From the NCBI RefSeq assembly GCF_016907655.1, contig NZ_JAFBCL010000001.1, forward strand, positions 4,746,001 through 4,810,000: 64,000 bases of DNA, read 5' to 3'. Source of the DNA: Saccharothrix algeriensis (lineage in GTDB: Bacteria; Actinomycetota; Actinomycetes; Mycobacteriales; Pseudonocardiaceae). Positions 55,216-63,410 of this stretch are shown here, one piece after another (positions within the stretch are counted from its first letter, which is position 1; each line of letters opens with the position of its first letter). A model generated the notes under the pieces. The model had not been told where the DNA came from. It saw only the letters and a list, made by a program, of their open reading frames with translations, and ran no database searches. The position numbers and the translations under genes were made by a program.

Positions 55216-56028
55216 ATGCCGTTGACCCCCGCGGACGTGCACAACGTCGCGTTCAGCAAGCCGCCGATTGGCAAGCGGGGCTACAACGAGGACGAGGTGG
55301 ACGCGTTCCTCGACCTGGTTGAGGGCGAGCTCGCCCGCCTGATCGAGGAGAACAACGACCTGCGCCAGCAGGTCGAGCAGCTCGACCAGCAGGTCGAGAC
55401 CGCACGAGCCGACCTCGAGGACGCCCGCGCCAAGGTAGCCGCCGGCGTCGGTCCCGGCCGCGTCGTCGACGAGCCGCGCCGGCTCGCGCCGGTGCCGCCC
55501 CCCTCGGCCATGGAGCAGACCTCGCCCGGCGGTGGTGGCGACCACCACGTGCAGGCGGCCAAGGTGCTCGGCCTGGCCCAGGAGATGGCCGACCGGCTCA
55601 CCGGCGAGGCCAAGGCCGAGGCCGACGGGATGCTGTCCGAGGCGCGGACCAAGTCCGAGCAGCTGCTCTCGGAGGCGCGCGCCAAGGCGGACACCATGGT
55701 GAACGAGGCGCGCACCCGCGCCGAGACCATGCTGAACGACGCGCGCACGCGCGCCGAGACGCTGGAGCGGCAGGCCCGCGAGAAGGCCAGCGCGCTCGAC
55801 CGCGACGCGCAGCGCAAGCACGCCGAGGTGATGGGCAACATCACCCAGGAGAAGAACACGCTGGAGAAGCAGATCGACAAGCTCCAGACGTTCGAGCGCG
55901 AGTACCGGACCCGGCTCAAGACCATGCTGGAGTCCTCGCTGCGCGACCTGCAGGACCGCGGCCCCGCCGCGCCGTCCGACGGCCGCCAGCAGGGCTACTC
56001 GTTCGGGGCGCGCGCCGAGGCCGGCTGA
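55216..56028 (+). CDS. wag31: Polar growth protein Wag31/DivIVA
   Basis: A 270-residue DivIVA protein. The membrane-binding start [33 protein letters not shown] is conserved. A coiled coil (about 35-75), a proline-rich gap and a second long coiled coil (about 110-245) follow, built of repeats like [20 protein letters not shown] and [10 protein letters not shown]. It marks cell poles and recruits the elongation machinery. ATG preceded by GAGGTG. Confidence 0.95.
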   Translation: MPLTPADVHNVAFSKPPIGKRGYNEDEVDAFLDLVEGELARLIEENNDLRQQVEQLDQQVETARADLEDARAKVAAGVGPGRVVDEPRRLAPVPPPSAMEQTSPGGGGDHHVQAAKVLGLAQEMADRLTGEAKAEADGMLSEARTKSEQLLSEARAKADTMVNEARTRAETMLNDARTRAETLERQAREKASALDRDAQRKHAEVMGNITQEKNTLEKQIDKLQTFEREYRTRLKTMLESSLRDLQDRGPAAPSDGRQQGYSFGARAEAG

Positions 56029-56058
56029 CCGATCGGTCGGTGATCCGGGTCCGCGCGC

Positions 56059-56634
56059 GTGCTGTACGTCGTCCTGCTGCTGGTGCTGGCGGCCCTCGGG
56101 CTGCTGGTCCCCGCGCTGACCACCTCCCAGTCCCACTGGGCGTGGTCCTCCGTGGGTGCGAGCGCGGCTGCCGCCCTGGTCCTGCTCTGGGACTGGTGGC
56201 GGCACCGCCGCCGCACAGGGCGAGCCCCGGCGGCTGCCGGCGCCGCGGCGGGACGGTCCGACCACGCGCTCGGTGACGGACCCGTTCCCGCTCCGGACGA
56301 CGCGGCCGGCGCCGGGGCTGCCGGCGGAGCCGGCCGTCCTGCCGGTCGGGTCGGTTCGTCCGGCTCGCCCGCCCGGAACGAGGGCGCCGGGGCCGCCGAG
56401 CCGGCCGAGGAGGGCACGGACGCGGCGGACGCGCTCATCGTCGCGGACCTGCCCGATGAGGTCCGGGTGCTGGACGAGCGACCGCGCTACCACCTGGCGG
56501 CGTGCGAGTGGCTCGGCGGCCGGGCCTCGCTGGGCCTGCCGGTCTCCGAGGCGCGTCGGCTGGGCTTCACGCCGTGCGCGGTGTGCGGCCCCGACTCGGC
56601 GCTGGCCGCGAAGAAGCGCTCGTCGGGCCTCTGA
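56059..56634 (+). CDS. Membrane protein with a cysteine/histidine C-terminal motif
   Basis: A 191-residue protein. Two N-terminal hydrophobic segments (about 1-19 and 30-46) are followed by a long Ala/Gly/Pro-rich linker. A compact end follows: RYHLAACEWLGGR, then LGLPVSEARRLGFTPCAVCGPDS. The pattern H-x3-C with a later C-x2-C is like the zinc motif of Ada-type and related small domains. I recall similar genes next to divIVA in Pseudonocardiales but know no function. It is the last gene of the dcw run before the hairpin region. Confidence 0.75.
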   Translation: MLYVVLLLVLAALGLLVPALTTSQSHWAWSSVGASAAAALVLLWDWWRHRRRTGRAPAAAGAAAGRSDHALGDGPVPAPDDAAGAGAAGGAGRPAGRVGSSGSPARNEGAGAAEPAEEGTDAADALIVADLPDEVRVLDERPRYHLAACEWLGGRASLGLPVSEARRLGFTPCAVCGPDSALAAKKRSSGL

Positions 56635-56762
56635 GCACCTCTGCCGGCCCTCACTCGCAGTCGCTCCCCGCCGGCTGCACCCCTGTTCGCTTCACCCCCG
56701 TCTGCGAACCTTTTCCGCAATGCGCGGAGCAGTGCCGCACCTCGTGCGCACACCGGTGCCTT

Positions 56763-56893
56763 CGTGTTCTCCTCCCCGTACGGCCTGGGCGCAGCCCGAT
56801 CGCATTTGTCGGGGGGTGTCAAGCACGCTCTTCGCTTGACACCCCCCGACAAATGCGATTGCCTTCGGCAGGCCGTGCGGGGAGGAGAACACG
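56763..56893 (+). repeat. Palindromic element, copy 1
   Basis: Outer arms at 56763-56787 and 56869-56893 match over 25 bases with one mismatch that could pair G-U in RNA. Inner arms at 56799-56824 and 56834-56859 match perfectly over 26 bases around the nine-base loop ACGCTCTTC. The inner arm contains GGGGGGTGTCAAGC. Spacers between outer and inner arms are 11 and 9 bases. Copy 2 has the same dimensions on the opposite strand. Confidence 0.85.
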
Positions 56894-57074
56894 ACCGCTC
56901 TTTCTTTTCCTCCTCCTTGGGGGCCTCTCGGCCGCTCTTCATACCTCTGACCTGCACTGATCCGGGTTGGAACAGGTGCGGTGCGGATCTGATCAGTGCT
57001 GTGCCGCCCGAGGCTGAAGGGATTAAAAGAGTCCTCGCCGGACAGGCAGGCCGCCAAGGAGGAGGAAGAGCGGT

Positions 57075-57199
57075 CGTGTTCTCCCCGCATGGCCTGTCAA
57101 AGACGACCATGCTTTCTTGGGGGGTGCAAGCGAAAAGCGTGCTTGCACCCCCCAAGAAAGCATGGTAGCCCTCCGGGCAGGCCATACGGGGAGAACACG
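57075..57199 (-). repeat. Palindromic element, copy 2 (inverted)
   Basis: Outer arms at 57075-57096 and 57178-57199 match over 22 bases with one mismatch. Inner arms at 57106-57131 and 57141-57166 match perfectly over 26 bases around GAAAAGCGT. Read on the reverse strand the loop is ACGCTTTTC, one base from copy 1, and the spacers are again 11 and 9 bases. The distal half of the inner arm differs from copy 1 on both sides together. Confidence 0.85.
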
Positions 57200-57422
57200 A
57201 AGACACCGGTCTGCACGGGGCGTGCGGAGCCACGAGCGCAGGGGTGGCGGTTCAAGGGGGGTTCTGCTCCCGCGCGGTCTTGCCGTGGTCCTGAGTGCCG
57301 GCGGTCGGAGGTGCCGGGGTCGGGGCGGTCCGGTCAGGGGCGGTCCCGTCAGGAGCGGTCCGGCCCGGTCGTCGGCCTGGGGGTGGGGCCGACCGCGAAG
57401 GGATCGCGTTTGCGCGGGCGGT

Positions 57423-57428
57423 TACGCT
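57423..57428 (+). promoter_or_regulatory. Possible -10 of the ileS leader
   Basis: TACGCT fits the actinobacterial TA-n3-T pattern and lies a few bases before the start of the T-box leader. No convincing -35 is visible. Confidence 0.45.
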
Positions 57429-57432
57429 TGAC

Positions 57433-57637
57433 TTAGAACGGCGTTGATCCGGACATCACCGGGGAGTCTCCGGAAGAACGGGCGCGAGCCTCAGTAGAAC
57501 CGGACGGGTTCGGCCCGTTACAGCCGGTAACGAGTGGCCGTCGTGCGCGTCGCGTCGGCAAGCGGGGTGGTACCGCGGTGCGCCTGAGCGCGTCGTCCCC
57601 GTGTTGCCGATGACTGGAGCACGCGAGGAGCTGCGCG
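57433..57637 (+). ncRNA. T-box riboswitch of ileS (actinobacterial short type)
   Basis: The leader carries GAACGGCG at the base of a short stem I and an isoleucine specifier ATC at about 57455-57457 inside GGACATCACCGGGG. A middle stem CCTCAGTAGAACCGGACGGG follows, and then the T-box core GGGGTGGTACCGCGGTGC at about 57564-57581, where the bulge pairs with the tRNA end. CGTCGTCCCCG follows. The closest match I recall is the ultrashort translational ileS T-box of mycobacteria and Nocardia. There, uncharged tRNA-Ile frees the ribosome site, here GAGGAG at about 57625-57630. There is no T-rich terminator, which agrees with translational control. Confidence 0.9.
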
Positions 57638-60600
57638 ATGGCCTACCCGAAGGCAGGCGAGGGTTCGGTGCCCTCCCAGCCGTCTTTTCCCGCACTGGAA
57701 CAGGACGTCCTCGACTTCTGGAAGTCCGACCGGACGTTCCGGGCCTCGATCGACGCCCGGCCCGCGGGGGACCGGGGCGCCAACGAGTTCGTCTTCTACG
57801 ACGGCCCCCCGTTCGCCAACGGCCTGCCGCACTACGGCCACCTGCTGACCGGCTACGTCAAGGACGTGGTCCCGCGCTACCGGACGATGCGCGGCCGGCA
57901 CGTCGAGCGCCGGTTCGGCTGGGACACCCACGGGCTGCCCGCCGAGGTGGAGGCCGAGAAGCAGCTCGGGTTCTCGTCGAAGTCCGAGATCGAGGCGTTC
58001 GGCATCGAGAAGTTCAACGAGGTCTGCCGCACGTCGGTGCTCCGGTACACCGACCAGTGGCGCGACTACGTGACCCGGCAGGCGCGCTGGGTGGACTTCG
58101 ACGACGACTACAAGACCCTCGACCTGGACTACATGGAAAGCGTCATGTGGGCCTTCAAGACCCTGTGGGACAAGGGCCTGGTCTACGAGGGCTTCCGGGT
58201 GCTCTGGTACTGCTGGCGCTGCGAGACGCCGCTGTCCAACACCGAGACCAAGATGGACGACACCTACCGGGACCGGCAGGACCCGGCGGTGACGGTCGGG
58301 CTGCGGTTGGAGACCGGTGAGCTGGCCCTGGTGTGGACGACCACGCCGTGGACGCTGCCGTCCAACCTCGCCGCCGCCGTGCACCCGGACGTGGACTACG
58401 TGACCGTCGAGGCGAACGGCGAGCGCTACCTGCTGGCCGAGGCCCGCGTGCCCGCCTACGCCCGCGAGCTGGGCGAGGAGCCGCCCGTGGTCGCGCGCTG
58501 CAAGGGCGCGGACCTGGTGGGCCGCCGCTACGCGCCGCCGTTCGGCTTCTTCGTCGGCCGGGAGAACGCCCACCAGGTGCTGGCCGCCGACTACGTCACC
58601 ACCGAGGACGGCACGGGCATCGTGCACATCGCGCCCGCGTTCGGTGAGGAGGACAAGGTCGTCACGGACGCGGCGGGCATCGAGGTCGTCGTGCCCGTGG
58701 ACGCGCACGGCCGGTTCACCGCCGAGGTGCCGCCGTACGAGGGCCAGCACGTCTTCGACGCGAACAAGGCGATCATCCGCGACCTCCGCGACGCGGGCCT
58801 GCTGCTGCGCCACGAGACCTACGACCACCCGTACCCGCACTGCTGGCGGTGCGACAACCCGCTGATCCAGCGCGCCGTGTCGTCGTGGTTCGTCGCGGTG
58901 AGCAGGTTCAAGGACCGGATGGTCGAGCTGAACCAGCAGATCAACTGGGTGCCCGAGCACATCCGGGACGGCCAGTTCGGCAAGTGGCTGGAGAACGCGC
59001 GGGACTGGAACATCTCCCGCAACCGGTTCTGGGGCTCGCCGATCCCGGTGTGGGTGTCCGACGACCCGGAGCACCCGCGGGTGGACGTCTACGGCTCGCT
59101 GGACGAGCTGGAGCGCGACTTCGGCGTGCGCCCGACCGACCTGCACCGGCCCGGCATCGACGAGCTGACCAGGCCGAACCCGGACGACCCGACCGGGCGG
59201 GCCACGATGCGCCGGGTGCCCGAGGTGCTGGACTGCTGGTTCGAGTCGGGCTCGATGTCCTTCGCCCAGGTGCACTACCCGTTCGAGAACGCCGAGTGGT
59301 TCGACGACCACTACCCCGGTGACTTCATCGTGGAGTACAACGGCCAGACGCGCGGCTGGTTCTACACGATGCACGTGCTGGCGACGGCCCTGTTCGACCG
59401 CCCGGCGTTCAGGAACTGCGTGGCGCACGGGATCGTGCTGGGCGACGACGGCCAGAAGATGTCCAAGTCGCGCAAGAACTACCCGGACGTGAACGAGGTC
59501 TTCGAGCGCGACGGCTCGGACGCCATGCGGTGGTTCCTCATGGCGTCGCCGATCCTGCGCGGCGGCGACCTGGTCGTCACCGAGCGCGGCATCCGGGACG
59601 CGGTGCGCCAGGCCGTGCTGCCGCTGTGGAACTCCTGGTACTTCCTCGCCCTGTACGCGAACGCGGAGGGCGTCGAGGGCCGGTGGCGGACGGACTCGCG
59701 GCACGTGCTCGACCGGTACGCGCTGGCGAAGACGCACGACCTGGTGGCCGACGTGACGGCCCGGATGGACGCCTACGACATCTCGGGCGCGTGCGCGTCG
59801 ATCCGGGAGTTCCTGGAGGTGCTGACCAACTGGTACGTCCGCCGCTCCCGCACCCGGTTCTGGGCGGGCGACCAGGACGCGGTGGACACCCTGCACACCG
59901 TGCTGGAGGTGGTGAGCCGGGTGGCCGCGCCGCTGCTGCCGCTGACCGCCGAGGTCGTGTGGCGGGGCCTGACCGGTGGCCGCTCGGTGCACCTGGCGGA
60001 CTACCCGTCGGCGGCCGACCTGCCCGCCGACGACGCGCTGGTGGTCGCGATGGACCAGGTGCGGCAGGTGGCGTCGACCGCGCTGTCGCTGCGCAAGGCC
60101 AACAAGCTGCGGGTGCGGCTGCCGCTGGCGAAGCTGGTCATCGCGGCGCGCGACGCGCGGCGGCTGGAGCCGTTCACCGAGATCGTGCGGGACGAGGTGA
60201 ACGTCAAGGAGGTCGAGCTGACCACCGACGTGGACGCGCACGGGCACTTCCAGCTCGCGGTCAACGCGCGGGTGGCCGGCCCGCGGCTGGGGCCGGACGT
60301 GCAGAAGGTGATCAAGGCCGTGAAGTCCGGCGACTGGGCCGAGGTGGACGGGAAGGTGGTGGCCGCGGGCATCGAGCTGTTCCCGGAGGAGTACGACCAG
60401 CGGCTGGTCGCCACCGACCGCGGCGCGACGGCGGCCCTGCCGGACAGCGGCGGCCTGGTCGTGCTGGACACCGCGGTGACCGAGGAGCTGGCGGCCGAGG
60501 GCATCGCCCGCGACCTGGTGCGGGTGGTGCAGCAGGCGCGCAAGGACGCGGGCCTGGAGGTCTCCGACCGGATCTCGCTGACCCTGGAGCCGGCCGAGGG

Positions 60601-60748
60601 CGAGGTCGCCGAGGCGGTGCGCCGGTTCGAGCGGTTCGTGGCCGAGGAGACGCTGGCCGACGAGGTGGTCCACGGGCCGGTCGACGGTGGCGCGGAGGGC
60701 GTCGTCGGCGACGGGACCAAGGTGCGGGTCGCGGTCCGGCGGCTCTGA
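57638..60748 (+). CDS. ileS: Isoleucyl-tRNA synthetase
   Basis: A 1036-residue class I synthetase. The HIGH motif appears as HYGH at 65-68 in [11 protein letters not shown], and KMSKS at 607-611. The editing domain has [15 protein letters not shown] and [16 protein letters not shown]. Anticodon-binding helices and a C-terminal extension follow, without the zinc ribbon of the E. coli type. HYGH and WDTHGLPAE place it with the eukaryote-like IleS group that includes the mycobacterial enzyme, often naturally less sensitive to mupirocin. Controlled by the T-box upstream. Confidence 0.96.
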   Translation: MAYPKAGEGSVPSQPSFPALEQDVLDFWKSDRTFRASIDARPAGDRGANEFVFYDGPPFANGLPHYGHLLTGYVKDVVPRYRTMRGRHVERRFGWDTHGLPAEVEAEKQLGFSSKSEIEAFGIEKFNEVCRTSVLRYTDQWRDYVTRQARWVDFDDDYKTLDLDYMESVMWAFKTLWDKGLVYEGFRVLWYCWRCETPLSNTETKMDDTYRDRQDPAVTVGLRLETGELALVWTTTPWTLPSNLAAAVHPDVDYVTVEANGERYLLAEARVPAYARELGEEPPVVARCKGADLVGRRYAPPFGFFVGRENAHQVLAADYVTTEDGTGIVHIAPAFGEEDKVVTDAAGIEVVVPVDAHGRFTAEVPPYEGQHVFDANKAIIRDLRDAGLLLRHETYDHPYPHCWRCDNPLIQRAVSSWFVAVSRFKDRMVELNQQINWVPEHIRDGQFGKWLENARDWNISRNRFWGSPIPVWVSDDPEHPRVDVYGSLDELERDFGVRPTDLHRPGIDELTRPNPDDPTGRATMRRVPEVLDCWFESGSMSFAQVHYPFENAEWFDDHYPGDFIVEYNGQTRGWFYTMHVLATALFDRPAFRNCVAHGIVLGDDGQKMSKSRKNYPDVNEVFERDGSDAMRWFLMASPILRGGDLVVTERGIRDAVRQAVLPLWNSWYFLALYANAEGVEGRWRTDSRHVLDRYALAKTHDLVADVTARMDAYDISGACASIREFLEVLTNWYVRRSRTRFWAGDQDAVDTLHTVLEVVSRVAAPLLPLTAEVVWRGLTGGRSVHLADYPSAADLPADDALVVAMDQVRQVASTALSLRKANKLRVRLPLAKLVIAARDARRLEPFTEIVRDEVNVKEVELTTDVDAHGHFQLAVNARVAGPRLGPDVQKVIKAVKSGDWAEVDGKVVAAGIELFPEEYDQRLVATDRGATAALPDSGGLVVLDTAVTEELAAEGIARDLVRVVQQARKDAGLEVSDRISLTLEPAEGEVAEAVRRFERFVAEETLADEVVHGPVDGGAEGVVGDGTKVRVAVRRL

Positions 60749-60752
60749 CGGC

Positions 60753-60790
60753 CCACCGAGGGGGCGCCGGGTCCGGCGCCCCCTCGGTGG
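60753..60790 (+). terminator. 18-bp hairpin terminator of ileS
   Basis: CCACCGAGGGGGCGCCGG and its exact complement flank GT, starting five bases after the stop. Very stable; no T run follows. Confidence 0.85.
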
Positions 60791-60870
60791 TCGGGCCAGG
60801 TCGGGCCAGGTCGGGCCAGGTCGGGCCAGGTCGGGCCGGGTCGGGTCGGGCCGGGTCGGGTCGGGCCGCG
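60791..60870. repeat. 10-bp tandem repeat TCGGGCCAGG
   Basis: Four exact units (60791-60830), then TCGGGCCGGG and a run of 5-base TCGGG/CCGGG units to about 60870. It directly follows the ileS terminator. Confidence 0.85.
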
Positions 60871-60914
60871 CCCGGCTCCGCGCCGGCCGCCGGCGGCGCC
60901 CCCGGATGGCCGGG

Positions 60915-61037
60915 TCAGGCCGCCGGGAACGCGCCGGCGAGCAGCAGGAGCACGTGGACCTGCTCCACCAGGCGCGGGGGCGGCGGGTCGAGGGTGTCGA
61001 CCAGGTCGTCCAGCCACGCGGTGAGGTCTTCGGGCAC
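60915..61037 (-). CDS. Tiny ORF after the sigma-factor pair
   Basis: A 40-residue frame beginning VPEDLTAWLDDLVDTLDPPP and ending in the hydrophobic LVEQVHVLLLLAGAFPAA. GGGAGG lies eight bases before the GTG at 61037, and the GTG is two bases from the stop of the sigma gene. It looks like a small amphipathic protein; a GTG at 61046 would overlap the sigma gene. Function unknown. Confidence 0.5.
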   Translation of the reverse strand: MPEDLTAWLDDLVDTLDPPPPRLVEQVHVLLLLAGAFPAA

Positions 61038-61038
61038 G

Positions 61039-61758
61039 TCAGGCACCTCCCTCGCGCTCCAGGCGGGTGCGCAGCGCGGTCAGGCAGCGGCCCCGGGTGG
61101 GTCCGATGCTGCCGCGCGGCATGGACAGGGCCTCGGCGACGGCCCGGTACTCCGCCCGGCCGGCCAGGACGGTCAGCCGCAGCAGTTCCTGGCAGCGGCG
61201 GGGCAGGGCCGCGAACGCCCGCCACAGGCGGCGGTCGCGGTCGTCGCGGAGGGCTTCGGTCTCCGGCAGCCACCGGGTGTCCGGGACGTCGGCGGCCGAG
61301 TCGGTCGACAGCGCGGCCCGGCCGTTGGCCTCGCGCCAGGCCCGGTGCGCCTCGCGGCGCGTGGTGACGATGAGCCAGCCCGCCAGCGCCCGCGGCTCGG
61401 CGATCCGGTCCAGGTGGCGCAGCAGGCTCAGCCACACCGTCTGCACCACGTCCTCGGCCGTGCTCCGGTCCAGGCCGTTGCCCCGCGCCACGTGCCACAC
61501 CAGCGGCGTCAGCTCGGCGACCAGCCGGTCCAGCGCGCCGCGGTCGCCCGTGCGCGCGGCGGTGAGCAGGGCGGCGTGGCGCTCCGGCCCGGAGGCGGCG
61601 GGCGCGCCCTGCGCGATGATCGCCGCCACGCCCAGGTCGTCGGAGCCGGGGTCGTCGGGGATGGCCTCGGTCAGCTCGGCGCGCAGGTGGTCCAGCCGGG
61701 GGTCCAGGTCCGCCGGCGGGCCCGCGACCGAGCGGCGGTCCAGGTGGTCGTCGGTCAT
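61039..61758 (-). CDS. Sigma-70 family (ECF-like) factor, second of a pair
   Basis: A 239-residue factor. After an acidic N-terminal 60 residues comes region 2 (LVAELTPLVWHVARGNGLDRSTAEDVVQTVWLSLLRHL, RALAGWLIVTTRREAHRAWRE). Region 4 follows (LPRRCQELLRLTVLAGRAEYRAVAEALSMPRGSIGPTRGRCLTALRTRLE). The GPTRGRCLTALR end is typical of one large actinobacterial ECF group. The ATG overlaps the TGA of the upstream sigma gene. Confidence 0.87.
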   Translation of the reverse strand: MTDDHLDRRSVAGPPADLDPRLDHLRAELTEAIPDDPGSDDLGVAAIIAQGAPAASGPERHAALLTAARTGDRGALDRLVAELTPLVWHVARGNGLDRSTAEDVVQTVWLSLLRHLDRIAEPRALAGWLIVTTRREAHRAWREANGRAALSTDSAADVPDTRWLPETEALRDDRDRRLWRAFAALPRRCQELLRLTVLAGRAEYRAVAEALSMPRGSIGPTRGRCLTALRTRLEREGGA

Positions 61759-62303
61759 CGTGTCCCCTTCCCGCGCCGCGAACCCCGCGCCCGCCGCTCG
61801 GGGTTGCCGACCTCCTCGGCGATCAGCGCCCGCGCCTCGGTCACGTACCGGCGCACGGTGTCGCGCCCGCATCCCAGCACGTCGGCGATCTCGTCGTCGG
61901 TGAAGTCCCAGAACCGCAGCACCAGCGCGGTGCGCAACCGGTCGGGCAGCCGGGCGATGGCGGCCAGCGTGCTGGTCAGCTCGTGCCACGCCTCGGCGTC
62001 GCGGTGCCGCTGCACGAGCAGCCGGGACCGCGCGATCACCTCGTCGGTCACCTCGCCGGGCCGCTCCCGCCGCCGGGCCTGGTCGACCAGCAGGTTGCGG
62101 GTGGCCTTGACCAGCCACGCCCGGCGCGCGGGCGGGCTGATCGAGGGCCAGTGGCGCCAGGCCCGCACGAACGCCTCCTGCACGGCGGACTCGTGGTCCA
62201 GGTGCGGGGACATCACGGCGGCGAACCGGAAGAGCCGGGTGCGCTCCCGGTGGTAGAAGTCGGCGAAGGTGGCCGCGTGGTCATCGGAGTCCTCCGGTGT
62301 CAC
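61755..62303 (-). CDS. Sigma-70 family (SigE/ECF-like) factor, first of a pair
   Basis: A 182-residue factor. Region 2 has FADFYHRERTRLFRFAAVM, ESAVQEAFVRAWRHWPSI and RAWLVKATRNLLVDQARRR. Region 4 has LPDRLRTALVLRFWDFTDDEIADVLGCGRDTVRRYVTEARALI. It starts at a GTG (62303) and ends in an ATGA overlap with a second sigma gene. No anti-sigma gene is adjacent. Confidence 0.87.
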   Translation of the reverse strand: MTPEDSDDHAATFADFYHRERTRLFRFAAVMSPHLDHESAVQEAFVRAWRHWPSISPPARRAWLVKATRNLLVDQARRRERPGEVTDEVIARSRLLVQRHRDAEAWHELTSTLAAIARLPDRLRTALVLRFWDFTDDEIADVLGCGRDTVRRYVTEARALIAEEVGNPERRARGSRRGKGTR

Positions 62304-62417
62304 GAACCCTCCCTCTGGTCAGCGCCCGGTAACCGGAAGACGGGCGCCCGCGGGAGTTGTGGACGCCGCGCGTTCGCGCCCGCCCCGGGACGAGGACCCT
62401 TCGGTAGCGTACGGAGC

Positions 62418-62969
62418 GTGAAGCGGCGCCGGACCAAGGACGACTGGACCGAGGTGGCCCTGCTGGCCCTGGCCGAGGGCGGCGTGGCGGCGGTGGCGGT
62501 GGAACCCCTGGCGGCCCGGCTCGGCGCCACCAAGGGCAGCGCGTACTGGCACTTCCCCAACCGCGAGGCGCTGCTCAAGGCCACCCTCGAGCGCTGGGAG
62601 CGCGAGCGCACCGAGGAGGTGATCGCGCGCGCCGAGGCCGGCGCCACCCCGCCGGCCCGGCTGCGGCTGCTGTACCGGGTGGTGCTGGAGGACGCGTGGG
62701 ACAGCGCCGTGGAGCTGGCCCTGCTGGCGGCCAAGGACGACCCGGCGGTGGCGCCGGTGCTGCGCCGGGTCACCGACCGCCGCATCGCCTACCTGGAGGA
62801 GCTGTTCCGCGCCCTGGGGTTCCCCGCGGGGACGGCCCGGCGGCGCGCCGTCCTGGCGTACTCGGTCTACCTGGGCCAGGCCCAGCTCCTGACCGCCGCG
62901 CCGCACGTCCTCACCGGCTGGGCGGAGCTGCTGGAGGACACCCTGGCCGTGGTGACCGCCCGTGGCTGA
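62418..62969 (+). CDS. TetR-family regulator
   Basis: A 183-residue repressor. The helix-turn-helix (about 9-55: [52 protein letters not shown]) is standard. The ligand domain has a C-terminal helix bundle (LAYSVYLGQAQLLTAAPHVL). Its target is unknown; it is divergent from the sigma-factor operon across about 115 bases and could control it. Its end overlaps the DUF167 gene. Confidence 0.88.
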   Translation: MKRRRTKDDWTEVALLALAEGGVAAVAVEPLAARLGATKGSAYWHFPNREALLKATLERWERERTEEVIARAEAGATPPARLRLLYRVVLEDAWDSAVELALLAAKDDPAVAPVLRRVTDRRIAYLEELFRALGFPAGTARRRAVLAYSVYLGQAQLLTAAPHVLTGWAELLEDTLAVVTARG

Positions 62970-63249
62970 GCCGTTCCGCCTGGCCGTCCGCGTCAAGCCG
63001 GGGGCGAAGCGGGACGCCGTGGGCGGCCGTTGGGGCGGCACGGCGCTGGTGGTGGCGGTGGCGGCCCCGGCCGTGGGTGGCAAGGCGAACGAGGCCGTGC
63101 GCAAGGCCCTGGCGAAGGCGTTCGGGGTGCGCGGGCGGGACGTGCTCATCACCAGCGGTGAGCGGGGCCGTGACAAGGTCGTGCGGCTCGACCCCGCCCC
63201 GGCCGACGCCGCCGAGCGCCTCGAAGCCCTCCTCGGCCCGGTCGGCTGA
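62962..63249 (+). CDS. DUF167 (YggU) family protein
   Basis: A 95-residue protein with the family blocks RVKPGAKRDAVGGRW, VAAPAVGGKANEAVRKALAKAFGVRGRDVLITSGERGRDKVVRL. The function is unknown. The GTG overlaps the TetR gene by eight bases. Confidence 0.9.
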   Translation: MAEPFRLAVRVKPGAKRDAVGGRWGGTALVVAVAAPAVGGKANEAVRKALAKAFGVRGRDVLITSGERGRDKVVRLDPAPADAAERLEALLGPVG

Positions 63250-63410
63250 GCGGCCGGGGAGCGGCGGGGGAGCGGCCGGGGAGCCGCACCGCCGCGGGCC
63301 GCTTTCCGGTACGGGTGTCCGGTTGGTGACGCTGAGGTGATTGCCGGATTAGTCCAAATCGGCGTCACCGGGGAGAATGACTTCCACCGAGTGAACAACC
63401 AGGAGGTCGA

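Larger units (their letters stand above)
56719..57240. repeat. Large nested inverted-repeat locus
   Basis: Two palindromic units in mirror orientation fill this gene-free stretch. Flanks at 56752-56772 (ACCGGTGCCTTCGTGTTCTCC less the last base) and 57189-57210 are complementary with one mismatch. Inner flanks at about 56881-56918 and 57053-57083 are also complementary apart from a five-base insertion. The centre (56920-57050) pairs only weakly. No gene is supported; frames across it are artefacts of the mirrored repeat. Confidence 0.8.

Noticed and set aside
57518-61498. Very long reverse frame across ileS and the sigma genes
   Set aside because: It is antisense to a complete IleS and composed of low-complexity Arg/His/Val peptide; same cause as above.
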